A stretch of 64,000 nucleotides of DNA, taken from NCBI GenBank assembly GCA_030549335.1, contig CM060188.1:68106696-68170695 (forward strand), given 5' to 3'. The notes beneath the pieces are model-generated. The model was not told the origin of the DNA, did not search any database, and was given only the letters and a program-made list of their open reading frames with translations. The DNA comes from Pontederia crassipes. Taxonomy: Eukaryota > Streptophyta > Magnoliopsida > Commelinales > Pontederiaceae. The translations under genes were made by a program, and so were the position numbers. Position 1 is the stretch's first letter. Each line of letters begins with the position of its first letter. This document shows positions 49,560-61,025 of the stretch, piece by piece.

Positions 49560-50840
49560 CAAGTATCCCCCTCATGTCATGCCGGCCACCTCCTCCCAAA
49601 CAGCAAGGTCCTCTACGAAATAAAGAAAATCCTACAATCATATAATATATAAATTATATATCAAGAAACACAAATGAAAAATATGACAAAACCAACGAAG
49701 AAACATTACCTGGTGGCTGAGTACTCAGATCATCTCCATATGTTTCAGCCATTTTCGCATTATAATCATCCTAAAGAGTTTAAACATTCTGTATTTCAAA
49801 AATAGTGCACTAACGTCAACAACCAAATGACCGTGTCATGAGACTTACCAGAAGTCTACGAGAAGTGGGCGTGAATAGGTCGTTTGTCTTCCGGCTCTTA
49901 TGTGTGGCCTCATAGACCACACGAAAGTCTACGAGACAGCCTTCTTTCTCCTCCTACAATAAAGTTTCAAATTTGATAACATAAGTATAAGTCAAAAGTT
50001 TGATAAATTAAATTTATATGTAAATTACCATGCGCCGTCGATGCTCGTCAAATCGCATCGACCCCCTGTGTGGATGTTGGCCTCGGGCTTCGAAAGACGG
50101 TTAACTCTTGCCTTTTCCGACTTCCTTTGACATCGTTCATCCGTCCTTTTTTAACATCAAATACTTGCACTTTCAAAAACTATAATTTTAATAAAAATAA
50201 TTTAAAAGTAAGCATACTTACCACTTCCTACATAAGGACTCCCAAACCAAGCGCCTAATATGCCTTGGGCATTTTTGTATGCCCTACTTCAAAGTGAGGC
50301 TGGCGGACGTGACGACCTTGCGAAACTTGTATAATCAATTTCGGAGGCGTTTCGCAGCGACCTCCTCAAAAGCTCTCCGGATCGTCCCTAACTAAGATCC
50401 GGATGAAACTAATTTGCCTCCTACAAATAGAACGTTAGAACTTAGTAATTTTAAAATAAATATAAATCAAATTATGTAACCCAAATAGAAGATCGTACCG
50501 TAAAGGCTCAAAAGATGTCATCCCGCACTTGAATCGGGATATCTTTCCAGGATCCTGCCCCTTCCGGCAAGTGGGAAAGAACGAGAGCACTGACATCTCG
50601 CTCGGTAGTCGGTATGAAAGTGGTCCTGCCAATTACAAAGAAGAATTAATTTTCAATGATAACCAAAACTATAGTAAAATTTGTACAACTTATTTAACTT
50701 ACGATCGAGCAATATTATTCACAATGACCACCCCATTATCGTGTAACCCCTCTTCATCACCCGAAGAGGAATCATCATCCGGTACAGCTAGGGTAGGCTG
50801 TGAAGGTCCGACATCATCTACGGACCCTAATACATAATAA
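49560..50840 (-). pseudogene. En/Spm-type plant transposase remnant (copy A)
   Basis: Minus-strand fragments resemble the plant Ptta/En/Spm transposase domain: near 50390-50230 a basic FEEVAAKRLRN and LYKFRKVVTSASL stretch followed by KCPRHIRRLVWESL, and near 50140-50030 KSEKARVNRLSKP then a TGG..FDEHRRRM-like end. Exon-like pieces are separated by plausible minus-strand donors (GTAATG near 49710, GTAAGT near 49850, GTAATT near 50030). An acidic stretch at about 50840-50720 (DDDSSSGDEEG) may be the N-terminal side. Frame breaks are present. This type is usually the accessory, not the catalytic, protein of CACTA elements. Confidence 0.55.
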
Positions 50841-51439
50841 ATCGTTAGTGTCATACCAAATTAAAGTTGTGATAATTCATAGATGTACAGTAATGTTCTC
50901 ACTTGATTGATGTGTACTACAACATGATCAGTGGCAGTCCACTCGTCTGACAGCTGCTTGTGCTATCGACGGCGTAGCAACTGACATTATTAAAAAATAA
51001 TTAATATAATTAATTAAGAAATGTCAATAACAATAAATATATCACCTGGCGTAAGATGTCGCTAGCCAACGATAGAATGTGGTGAAGCATATGGTAATCT
51101 CACTGGTGGTGGTGGGGTAGCAACTGTCATCATAAGAAAATACATAAAATTTGGCTCCTATTTAAAATTGTATATTGCCTACAATGTGTCATGTACCTGG
51201 AGTGATACGCGGAGCGGACCCACCAATGGATCGCCTACTATGTGACGATCCGGCTACGTGCCCCGTCGGCGGCGAAGGAATTGATATTATTAAAAAACAA
51301 AATTAACTATTGTAATCAACTATAAATGTTTATCCTTATATTCTTCAGTTATGATGCCATGTTTATCCTTCCAATGATGAATCCAACTACGTTCTGGCTT
51401 TATCATTTCTGTAATGGACAACATTAAGCCATATGTCAA

Positions 51440-51640
51440 TAAATTCGTTAAGTAGTAGTTAACCTGCACTAGTAACTAAAGAGGTTCTAGTATTTAAGTT
51501 AACCTGCACTAGTAACTAACTTAACAGTAATAGTTTCAAGTAATTAAGTAGTATTTAACTTAACATGCATTACTAACTAACTTAATAGTAAAACAATCAA
51601 GTAATTAAGTAGTATTTAACTTAACATGCATTAGCTACTA
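51440..51640. repeat. Tandem repeat, ~75 bp unit, in CACTA copy A
   Basis: About 2.5 copies of a unit containing AAGTAATTAAGTAGTATTTA and CTTAACATGCATTA(G/C)TA occur in a row. Confidence 0.8.
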
Positions 51641-52060
51641 AGGAGTAGGAGGGGCGCGGTGGAGAAGGCGGAGGCGGAGGGCGGACATCGGAGGAGGAGG
51701 CGGAGGGCGGACGTCGGAGGAGGAGGCGATGGAGGCGGAGGGCGGCGGAGGGGCGCGGTGGAGGAGGAGGCGGCAGTGGAAGCGGAGGGCGGCGGAGGCG
51801 GATGTCGCCGCGGTGGAGGAGGCGGAGGGCGGAGGAGGGTGGCGGAGGAGGAGGAGGGTGGCGGCGGAGGCGGAGGAGGAGGCGGTGGAAGGCCGGCGAA
51901 GGAGTAGGAGGCGGAGGCAGAGGCAGCAGAGGGGCACGGTGGAGGAGGCGGAGGGGCGCGGTGGAGGAGGCGGTGGAGCGCGGTGGAGGAGGTGGAGGCG
52001 GAGGCAGCAGAGGCAGAGGTGGTGGAGGGCAGCGGAGGCGTTAGGCGTCGGGTGTCGGAG
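51641..52060. repeat. GC-rich GGAGGCGGAGG minisatellite in CACTA copy A
   Basis: About 420 bp of strand-asymmetric purine-rich repeats (GGAGGCGGAGGGCGG, GGCGCGGTGGAGGAGG). All three frames on one strand stay open and give artefactual Gly/Arg-rich frames. The G runs could form G-quadruplexes or R-loops. Confidence 0.9.
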
Positions 52061-52379
52061 GAGTCGATCGTCGATGTCGGGAGTCAGGCGTCGAGTGTCG
52101 AGCTTGTATCAAAATTCGGCTAATGCGGTGCTATGGAGAAGCTAATGTGTCACTAACTTATTGTAGCGACACCATAGCGTCGTACGGGCGTCGATGTAGA
52201 TTTAGCGTCCCTTAATTGTGACGCCAAAGAGACACTAATTATTTTTCTAATTCAAATTTTCTATTATGTATGTAATTTTATTTATCAATATTATAGCGTC
52301 TCATCGCATTGTGCCCCATTCCAGTTGTTTTATTTCCTTTCGACAAACTATCATGTATGTATATAAAATTATAAATCTT

Positions 52380-52700
52380 TATGTATACGTGTCTATAACA
52401 AAATTGTGTGTGTGTATATATATATATACATATGTAATATATGCGTATGTATATGTCTACGTGTGGGAGATTAAGTCACAACAATGTGTTTATCTATATG
52501 TATTATAAATATATATGTGTATGTATATGTCTATACATGTGCGAGTTATATATAGATAACGTGCATATGTATACGTATTCGAAGTGAATATATGTGTATA
52601 TGTTTATATGTGTGAGATTAAGTGATAATAATATGTATATATGTACTTATTATATATAAGTATAAGTATATACGCGTATTTATATGTCTATATGTGCCCG
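52380..52700. repeat. AT-rich TATGTATATGTCTA microsatellite
   Basis: TA/TG-rich simple sequence contains four spaced copies of a GTATATGTCTA..TGTG..GATTAAG-like phrase (about 52450, 52530, 52596 and 52680), so it is also a ~80 bp tandem repeat. Confidence 0.7.
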
Positions 52701-52719
52701 ATTAAGCGAGTGGGATAAA

Positions 52720-53667
52720 AAATCAGCTAAGGCAGCACAATACAGATGCTATTGAGTCGCTAAAGAAGTTTAGCGACCCCGTAGCACCGAACTAGCGTCT
52801 GAAACTTATTCGTGTCTCAAGTTGGCGACGCTATAGAGACGCCAATAGTATCACCGTTGCTTCGACATTGTCGGCGGCTCTAGTTAGACGCGAAGTTGAC
52901 GCTATTGAGTCTCCATGGTGACGCTAAAATGGGATAATTTGTAGTAAATCACTCTCTTAATTCAACCACAATGATTTCATGATTAAGAATATAAAAATAA
53001 TATATGCATAATTAAGATATTATATATATTGTATGTATAGATAGCATAAATAATATAGGTAACAAATTATATATTTAGGAACACTCCTATCATGTAAAAA
53101 TACATATATATGTAATCGTGTAGTACATATATATAATATGGGTAATCATGTACGAATACATATATACGTTGATAATACTAATATAATATTTAATTAATTT
53201 ATCGATTAACATATAGTATATATAATATATAGGGTTTAGGGTTTAAATATAAAACAAATAGCGATATAAATATAGATAACCTAAGAATAGTTGCCAAGTA
53301 ATCACATTCACGTTTACATAGCGCCGCCTAAGCATGTGATGCCAGATAGTGTCTCTTTAGAGCCGCAAAGCGTGCGACGCGAGATTCGCGTTGAGAGTTG
53401 TCGATGCGAGAATGGCGCTAGGTTCTCCGGCGCATTTTCGCTCTGTGGCATGCGATAATAGCGTCTACATAGCATCTCCGTTGCGCCATCGTTAGCGTCT
53501 ATTTCATGAATAGCTAAGAACACGCTAATGAGATGCTATCGAGAGGCAAATAGCGTCGCACTATTGTGACGCAACGTGGACGTAACGAAGGTGCTAGTGG
53601 CGTCTATGTAGCGTCACTACTTATGCGATGCTACTTTGCGTCGCTAAGCGCCCATTTTCTTGTAGTG
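52720..53667. repeat. Right subterminal repeats of CACTA copy A
   Basis: TAGCGTC, GACGCTA, GTCGCTA and GCGTCGC cores recur densely near 52740-52950 and 53310-53660. An AT-rich stretch with no such cores (about 52960-53300) lies between. Confidence 0.8.
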
Positions 53668-54660
53668 TTCTTTGAGAGAGCAATGTGCATGTTGCTTGAA
53701 TAGGATGTTCTTTTTGGCTGAAGTTGTTAACACAACTTGCTACTTGATTTTGAAGCCTAAAGACTTGTTTGATCTAAAGAGTGTATTGGGGTATGGTCAG
53801 GAAATCATATTTATTATACTAATTTTACAGCTTTTTTTTTACCCAAGATACTATCATGTTAGCGAAGGAAAATTGGAACAAAGAGTTAAAGAAGCAATGT
53901 TTATGGGATAACGTGCAAGTGAAAGGCTACATGATTCAGTTCCCTTTAGAACATAAACTCATTCAAAATAGAAGCGTGACCTTTGATGAAGCGTCAATGC
54001 TTCAGAGGTGGAGACCATTGACACAATAGAAGATTGTGCCAACAAATAAGTAGAGAATGAAGTAACTCTATCGAGGATGATGCAAAAGGACCACATCAAG
54101 TAGCACAAGCATAACATGAAGAACTTGATAAGCAATTACAAGAGGAGTCAATTACTATTAGATGTCCTCACAGACAAGTAGGTCCTGCTAAAAGATATGA
54201 TTTTGAAAACATGGTGGTTTATGCATTACAAATAACTAAAGAGGTGGAATCTCAGTAGTTGTCTTTCTTTAGAGACGTCATCACATGAACAATACATTGC
54301 TGCTATAGATGAGGAGATGAAATATTTTAACAAGAATCAGACATGAGAGTTAGTCAAGTTACTTAAAGACAAAAAGTTGTTGGCTGAAAGTGGATCTTCA
54401 AGAATAAGCTTGAAATTTAAGGAGTTGAAAGCACACGATACGAAGCACGACTAGTTGCCAAATATTATAATTTGAAAAAAGAATGAACTACAATGAGTTA
54501 TTTTCACTTATTGTTAGACATACTCATCAAAGTATTGCTAGCCCTTGTAGCATATTAAAATGTAAAACTTGTGCAACTACATGTGAAGGTTGCCTTTTTT
54601 AATGGAGAACTTGAAGAAGACATTCTGTGAGACAATCAAAGGGGTTCTCCATTAACTCAC

Positions 54661-55436
54661 ATAAAATGTGTATAGTGTGAGGAGCACAAAAGGTTAGAAA
54701 ACTGACGTGTTATGCGAAAGGCATATGTAAAAGACGTTTGTTTATCCCATACACAAGCGAATGCCCTATTACATAGGAAAATGTCGAATTAAGCTTTAAA
54801 ATTTATAAACCATCTCCACTATCACTACAAGAATCGCAAGTATAGGGCATGTTAGTGTAGTAGTTGAGGATCAGTCCGGACAAAGTTGAATGTTCACACT
54901 TGATGAAAATTGTTTCAAAGGAAAAGCTCAAGCCTCCAAGTGTTGTTCAAAGTAAGAAAATGAAAGGCTACAAAACAGAAACCATAAACAAAATAACTAC
55001 ACTAATTTTTATGAGTTTTTAATACAAAAGTAGACAATAATTGGTGTAGTATTTTCACTTAGGATTTACATTTTCTAAACTTTAGTTTAGAGTAAATCAG
55101 GTAGACTGTCCTTCAACATATGCATTGAGATGACATCGTGATAAGAATCACTTAACGTGTTCGTGGCACTATCATGCTCACAACGCGCATGTTGACGGGT
55201 TCGTGCATTCGATTCAAGCAACACTCTCATGTGCATTAAATCAATAGACAAATCGAATCTCTTATACAAGGATTAAGCTTGGTTCTGCATTATCTCGGCC
55301 TGTCGAGTCCTCTAAAAGATAACTAAAAGCTCAACTCTCGGCCTAAAATGAGCTCCATCTTGTGAAGATAACCTTCTCAATCGAGAACCTCCAGGACTGA
55401 GCACCGCACGAAACGGATTAAATTCAACCGATTTAA
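54661..55436. other. No gene recognised
   Basis: Between the end of copia B reverse-transcriptase fragments and the second CACTA element. It may hold the decayed 3' part of the copia element, but I recognise no domain. Confidence 0.4.
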
Positions 55437-57855
55437 CACTACAAGAAAATTTTCAAATAGTGACACAGGACTCGTGACGCTAATATGGTGGTACTGAGTG
55501 GCTGGAAAAACTAGCGTCGCGTTGGCATCATTATAGGGTTGACAATATGAGATGCTTGGAATCGGTAGATAATAGCATCTCAATAGTGCCAACACAAGAG
55601 ATGACGTAGCTAATGATAATTCTAGATGCTAACTTGACGTTACGTTGACGCGAAAGTTGTCATTGCGAGCAATAGAGCTGAGATGCTAATGAGACGTGGA
55701 GGTAACGCATATCGCAGCGACGCGATTTCGACACTGAAGTGACGCTAGTTTTATACTTACGTCGACGCTAGTCTGGCGCTATTGTGTCGTTAATGTTATA
55801 TTTACGTCGATGTTCGTGTGACGCTACAGTGACGCTAGGATGATATATTTAATATCGCGTTGCATATATTTGTGATGACATTGAGACGCTATGGAGACGC
55901 TAATGACGAACATTTTTGCCCCATCACAGCCATATTTTCTTCCCTTCCCACACCATACAAATATATAATGCATATAAATGCATTCATCATTGATCACAAG
56001 CATCACAAACATCATATCAAATATAACCTGATGAACAGTAATAAACTGAACTAAGAAAACTAATATAATCCAAATGTATAAGTAGAATTAACACATATAT
56101 CTAATAAAAATGTATAAGTAACAAAAGCATATCTAATATAATATAAAAGTTTTCTATCCTAAGTTTGGGAGTTGTTGTCATTCCGGACATTCGATCCCGA
56201 CGTGCTCGGTCCTTGGCCTCGCGAGGATTGATTCTGTGGCGGGATCAATCACTGAATCGCCTACAACAATGGAGCCAATTGCTGCGACACCTGCTGCGAT
56301 ATTTGCTGCAATAGCTGCTACGATAACTGCGTCATATCAGGTGCAGCGGATGAGCTCGTAGCAGATGGGCCGCATGCATATCCTTCGCTCCTCCTAGGTA
56401 CCTGAGCGGCTATGCCTAGGCCACGCAGGTATTCTCCTCGTGTCGTGCCAGCCACTTCCAAACAACAGGGTCCTCTACGAAATAGAAAAATTATATAATC
56501 ATATAAATATTATTGATTATATAAATTATATAACATAAAAAAATATAAATTAAAAACGTGAATCGCTTTCGAGAAATGTTACCTGGTGACTGAGTACTCG
56601 GATCATCTCCATACTTTTCAGCCATCTTCGCATTAAATACTCATCCTAAAAAAATTTAACATTGCGCATTTAAAAATTTATTTGCACTAACGTCACAACC
56701 AAGTGAACATGTGATGAGACTTACTTGAAGCTTACGAGCAATGGGTGTGACCAAGTTGTTGTCTTTCGGCTCTTATGTGTGGCCTCGTAGACCGCACGAA
56801 AGTCTACAATACCACCTTATTTTTCTTCCTGTAATAAAGTTTCATATTTTATAAAATAAGTATAATATAAAAGTTTGATTATTCATTTGTGTATGTAAAT
56901 TATCATGCGTCGTTGATGCTTGTCAAATCGCATCGACCCACCTATGTGGATGTGGGCCTCGGGCTTCGAAAATTAGTTAATTCTTGTCTTTTTTGACTTT
57001 CTTTGCCATTGTTCATCCATCCTGTATGAACATCAAATACTTAGACTTTGAAAAATTATAAATTTAATAAAAATAATTTAGAATAAACATACTTACTACT
57101 TCCTACATAACGACTCCCAAACCAAGCACCTAATATGCCTTGGGCATCTTTGTATGCCATGATCCAAAGTGAGGCCGATGGACGTGACGACCTTGAGAAA
57201 CTTATATAATCAATTTAGGAGGCGTTCCACAGCCACCTCCTCATAAGCTCTTCGGATCGTCCCCAAACTAAGATTCGGATGAAAATGTGTTGCCTCCTAA
57301 ATAATACTATAAACTTAGTAATTTAAAAATAATATAAAATAAATTATGTAATCCAAAAAGAAGATCGTACTGTAAAGACCTGAAAGATGTCATCCCGCAC
57401 TTGAATTGGGGCATCTTTCCATGATCCTGCCCCTTCCTGCAAGTGGGAAAGAACAAGAGCACTAACATCCCGCACGGTACTAGTGGATATGAAAGTGGTC
57501 CCGCAAATTAGAAACAAGAATTAATTTTCAATGATAAGCAAAACTATAATAAAATTTCTACAACATATTTAACATACAACCGAGCAATATTATTCATGGT
57601 GACCACCCCATTATCATGTAATCCCTCCTCATTTGTCAAAGAGGAATCATCACCCGGTACAGTTGGAGTAGGCTGAGAAGGTTCGACATCATTGACGGGC
57701 CTATTACAAATAATTAGTTTTATACCAAATTAAACTAGTGATAATTGATATATGTACAGTAAAGTTCTCACATCGAGTGATGTCTATCGCTACATGATTC
57801 GTGGCAGTCCGCTCGTTAGAATGTGACAAGCTAGGTGCTTGTTCTAATGGTGGCG
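55437..57855. mobile_element. CACTA transposon copy B, left part, cut by the Athila insertion
   Basis: It starts CACTACAAGAAAATTTTC, the same 14-bp terminus as copy A, followed by subterminal GACGCTA-type repeats to about 55920. From about 55940 it aligns with copy A from about 49370 (CCCACACCATACAA, CTGCGACACCTGCTGCGATA, GGCTGAGTACTC-type blocks). Homology is broken at 57855 by the LTR at 57856. The other half must lie beyond the window. Confidence 0.85.
56460..57700 (-). pseudogene. En/Spm-type plant transposase remnant (copy B)
   Basis: This is the counterpart of 49560-50840 in copy A with the same order of blocks on the minus strand. It is more decayed in places: the donor that reads GCATGGTAATT in copy A is GCATGATAATT here (near 56900), which would abolish the splice site. 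Confidence 0.5.
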
Positions 57856-58179
57856 TGATGCATGCAAAATACAACATATTTTAGTTAATTATTTTAATTA
57901 AATTTTCTCTAATTTGATCATGGCATGCATCATTTTTAGTCACTTTTAATCATAATTCCGGATTTATCAATTTTAATTATTAAAATCGCTGAATATTTTA
58001 ATTGTGGATGGATAACTATATTTTGATAATTATTTGCAGGAAAATTCGAATCTCGGCCGAAATTCAAAGAAATTATTTCTTACGGCCGAGATTTGGCTTT
58101 ACACCCAAGTCGTTACGGCCGAGATTCAAAAGGAGTAACAAGATTTAATTCTTTGTTACGGCTAAGATTTGAAGGAGTA

Positions 58180-58500
58180 AAGATAAATGATTTTATCTTT
58201 TGGGCGTAATGGCATGAAGATAAAGATGTTACGGCCAAAATTTGGAGGGCGTAATGGCATGAAGATGAAGGGTGTAACAATCAATCGAGTTTATCTTTGG
58301 GCGTAATAAGATAAAAATGAGTTTATCTTTGGGCGTAACAAGATAAAAGGATTTTTATCTTTTGGGAGTAATGGAAAGGAGTAAAGATAAAATATTTTCC
58401 TTACGGCCGAGACTCTAAGGGAGTAAAGATAAAAAGGATTTATCTTTGGGCGTAATGATAAAATGATTTATCTTTGGCCGAGTTTATCTTATAAATTTAA
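58180..58500. repeat. LTR-internal repeats: GGGCGTAA and AAAGATAAA/TTTATCTTT
   Basis: Units of roughly 25-35 bp combine TTTATCTTTGGGCGTAA with AAGATAAAA; the inverted AAAGATAAA/TTTATCTTT pairs can form short hairpins. They lie in U3, upstream of the TATA box. Confidence 0.75.
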
Positions 58501-58552
58501 AGTTAACCGTACGATGTTACGGCCGAGATCAAATTGAAGTCCGACCGCACCC

Positions 58553-58560
58553 TATAAATA
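58553..58560 (+). promoter_or_regulatory. TATA box of the Athila-type LTR
   Basis: TATAAATA lies 698 bp into the LTR. Transcription would start about 30 bp downstream, giving a U3 of ~730 bp and a long R-U5. Confidence 0.65.
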
Positions 58561-59582
58561 CGTGAAGAATCCATAGTTTCAATTGGTGCTCTGAAGTTCA
58601 GGTTTCTTTCACGGCGAGTCGTGAGCTCTGCAGGCTACGACCAAAAGGAGAGAGGTGCGACGGCTGGAAGTTGATCGCGACCCTGATCAAGTCCGAGAGG
58701 CTGCCCGACTGTCTGCCCAATTCAAGAGCTCTACTTCTATTTTGGGTGTAATTCTTTCGATTATTATTGTTATTTTGTTATTATCTCTCCAGAATTTCTA
58801 GGATGAACTCTATGTTTTTAAGATTATTATTTTAGGAGATTATTAATTGAAGGGAAATGTTTGGATCCTACTTTATTTGTTTTAATCTTTTCTGATCAAT
58901 TATTAATTGTGTTTAATGCTTTTATATTAGTTAATTAAATTTCTGAATTAGGCTATACCAGTTTGTGGAGTGTTTAATTTCAGAATTTATTATACTAATT
59001 CTAATTGATTTTATTTAGAATTAATAATTGACATAAATTTGATAACTAGTGTGTGGAGAATCAAGTTTGTGTGGTCTATTAATCTATACCAATTTGTGGA
59101 GTGATTAATAGTCTAGAGAATCCAATTTAATACATCTTAATTTTAATACGATTTTGGGGGTACCAGTCGTGGAGACTTCAATTCTTATTAAATTAAGATA
59201 GTTCTATATGATTAAATTGAGGGATGCCAGTCGTGGAGACCACAAGTTAATCATGTTAGATTACTTTAGGGAGACTCTAATCCATCTTTAAAGATTAAAT
59301 TTATCTTTTATGGTTCAAATATTTATCCTGATCTATTTTCATCCTAAGGCCTAACTTCAACACCATTTTCTTATCATTATCTTATTTTCTTTAATTTATT
59401 TTATAAAACTCTTTTTTCCAAAATTCCATGTTTATCCTCTCTTATTAATTTATAAATTCAGATATTGAATTAATAATATTCCTCGTGGGTTCGACACTCT
59501 TACTCCTTTTTACTATATTACTTGAGCGACTAGTGCACTTGCTAGTAAATTTTATTGTTACAAATATACTGCATCAAGTTTT

Positions 59583-59600
59583 TGGCGCCGTTGCCGGGGA
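59583..59600 (+). other. Primer binding site (tRNA-Asp)
   Basis: TGGCGCCGTTGCCGGGGA is complementary over 18 bases to the 3' end of plant tRNA-Asp including CCA. It lies six bases after the LTR. Confidence 0.95.
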
Positions 59601-61025
59601 ATATTTTATTAATTAATTTCTGATTTTTTATGAATTATTAGGAGATGTAAATAAATTGTAAATAATTCTCTGTGCATATGTTTTAATTATTTTTGTGAAT
59701 AAACTGACATTTTTTCTTTTGCAGATAAAGGTCACAACATTTTTTTTATTTATCTACTTTCGGTTTAAAATCTGACGCCAATTGGATTTTTCCAAATTAC
59801 ACTGTCGACTTATGGATTTACGACTTTAATTTGATGTGTCGGCTTTATTAATTTTACGGCCTCGCAATGAATGATTTCTGAATTCTAAACTTTCAATCTT
59901 TACGACCGTAATATTTTTATCCGAACGTTGTTTTTACGCCATGAGTAATGGATATTGATTTGACCTTGTTACGCCCGGTTTATCGATGGTTTAAATTTTT
60001 TACGCCCCATTTGAATCAGTTTTCATTCTCGGCCGTAACATTTTTGTTTGAACTTTTCATATGGATTTGATCTGATTTCGTTGTTTTACGACCGTAAGGA
60101 AGTGACTTAATTTACTTTCGGCTGTAATGATTCAATTTTTATTTCGGCCAAAACCCTATTTTTCTTTACGGCCTCGTGTTATCTCGGCCGATGTGACCTC
60201 ATCTTAATTGACAATTTAATCTTTTTTTAGGCCGAGAATTGATCTCGTGTTTTCTTTTTACGGCCGTAAAATTTCTGAACATTTGTTTTTTTTACGCCAT
60301 CTTACGACCCCAACTTATTTGTGATTTTTTCATTCTCGGCCGTAACATTATAATAGTTTGAACTTTTGATTTGACTTTGTTTTGGCCGAAGCGATTTAGT
60401 TTGTCTCAACCGTAATGGATCATCCGACATGGATTTTACTCCTTTTCGGCCGATTTATATGTGTTGATGTTTTACCTCTCATTGTTTTACGGCCGATATG
60501 AACTATATTCTTTGTCGGCCGTAATGATTCATTTGGCAACATTTCATTCAATTTTTTTCGGCCGAGATAATTCATCACCATGCTAATTTTTACGCCTTCA
60601 CGTTGAATCCCTTTCAACAATGTTTTACGATTTTTACGGACGAACGAGCCTCGGATTAATTACGACCGTAAACCCTTATTATGGCCGATCAATCTTATTT
60701 CTTCTCTGAAAATAATTTTTGATTATGTCTGATTATTAACTCTATGACCGCAAATTAGTTCGGATTTATTTTATGTGATTTCTTACATCATCATATATTC
60801 TTTTGGTCGATATTAATATTTGGTATTCGTATTGGTTTGAAGAATTTCTGAAAAGTTCCTCTCGAAAATTAATTTTAATGACGAATTTTCAAATTCTATC
60901 GTGCCGAAAGACTTTATTAGTAAAAAAACTCATTTTTCGTGACCTATTATCTGAATTTCTTTCTTCTTGTATATATTTTATTTTATTCTTTTATCTTACT
61001 AAAAATTGGTTGTTGCAGGTACTAA
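59601..61025 (+). other. Long leader of the Athila-type element, CGGCCG-rich
   Basis: No coding sequence. The motif (T)TACGGCCGTAA / TCGGCCGTAA / TTCGGCCGA and decayed forms (GACCGTAA, GGCCGAAG) recur many times between about 59840 and 60690, spaced 30-80 bp in AT-rich DNA. The same core recurs in the LTR. TTGCAG at about 61013-61018 could be a splice acceptor before gag. Confidence 0.75.

Larger units (their letters stand above)
48893..53667. mobile_element. Complete CACTA (En/Spm) transposon, copy A
   Basis: The ends are CACTACAAGAAAATTTGG and CCCATTTTCTTGTAGTG, a perfect 14-bp inverted terminal repeat. TTC flanks both sides (48890-48892 and 53668-53670), the 3-bp duplication made by CACTA elements. 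Both ends carry dense subterminal repeats with GACGCTA/TAGCGTC-type cores. The interior has a decayed plant transposase gene on the minus strand, a tandem repeat, a GC-rich minisatellite and an AT-rich microsatellite. It sits inside copia element B. It is structurally complete but probably non-autonomous, since no TNP2-type catalytic transposase was recognised. Confidence 0.95.
43361..54660 (+). pseudogene. Decayed Ty1/copia element B, split by two later insertions
   Basis: The pieces in order are as follows. Gag lies at about 43560-43850 (AHSMILLCLT, then VTDEETMTII) and a zinc-knuckle remnant CKEPNDWKKNC near 44110. The protease region is near 44230-44290 (DSRCSDT where LDSGCS is usual), and DVRHVLQLKKNLISLEVL and LWHMWFGCMGHNEMN follow up to 44644. 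The integrase zinc finger and core resume at 48462 (ISYCKHCVFAKQ, NYIHVDCWGP) and run to 48892. The integrase end resumes at 53668, and RT fragments lie at about 54260-54640 (EEMKYFNKNQT, then HVKVAFFNGELEEDI). Reading continues in phase across the first insertion once it and one target copy are discounted. Stops are common; RNase H and 3' LTR are not seen. Confidence 0.8.
57856..59576 (+). repeat. 5' LTR of the Athila-type element (1,721 bp)
   Basis: It starts TGATGCA and ends TGCATCA, a perfect 7-bp inverted terminus. It holds repeated TACGGCCGAGAT motifs and GGGCGTAA/TTTATCTTT repeats upstream of a TATA box. It ends six bases before the primer site. Confidence 0.9.

Noticed and set aside
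51638-52145. Gly/Arg-rich and Ser/Pro/Leu-rich frames of 80-138 codons on both strands
   Set aside because: All come from the GGAGGCGG minisatellite, which is open in several frames at once.
54823-54836. CACTACAAGAATCG, resembling another CACTA terminus
   Set aside because: It differs from the shared CACTACAAGAAAAT end after ten bases and lacks adjacent subterminal GACGCTA repeats or a matching partner end.
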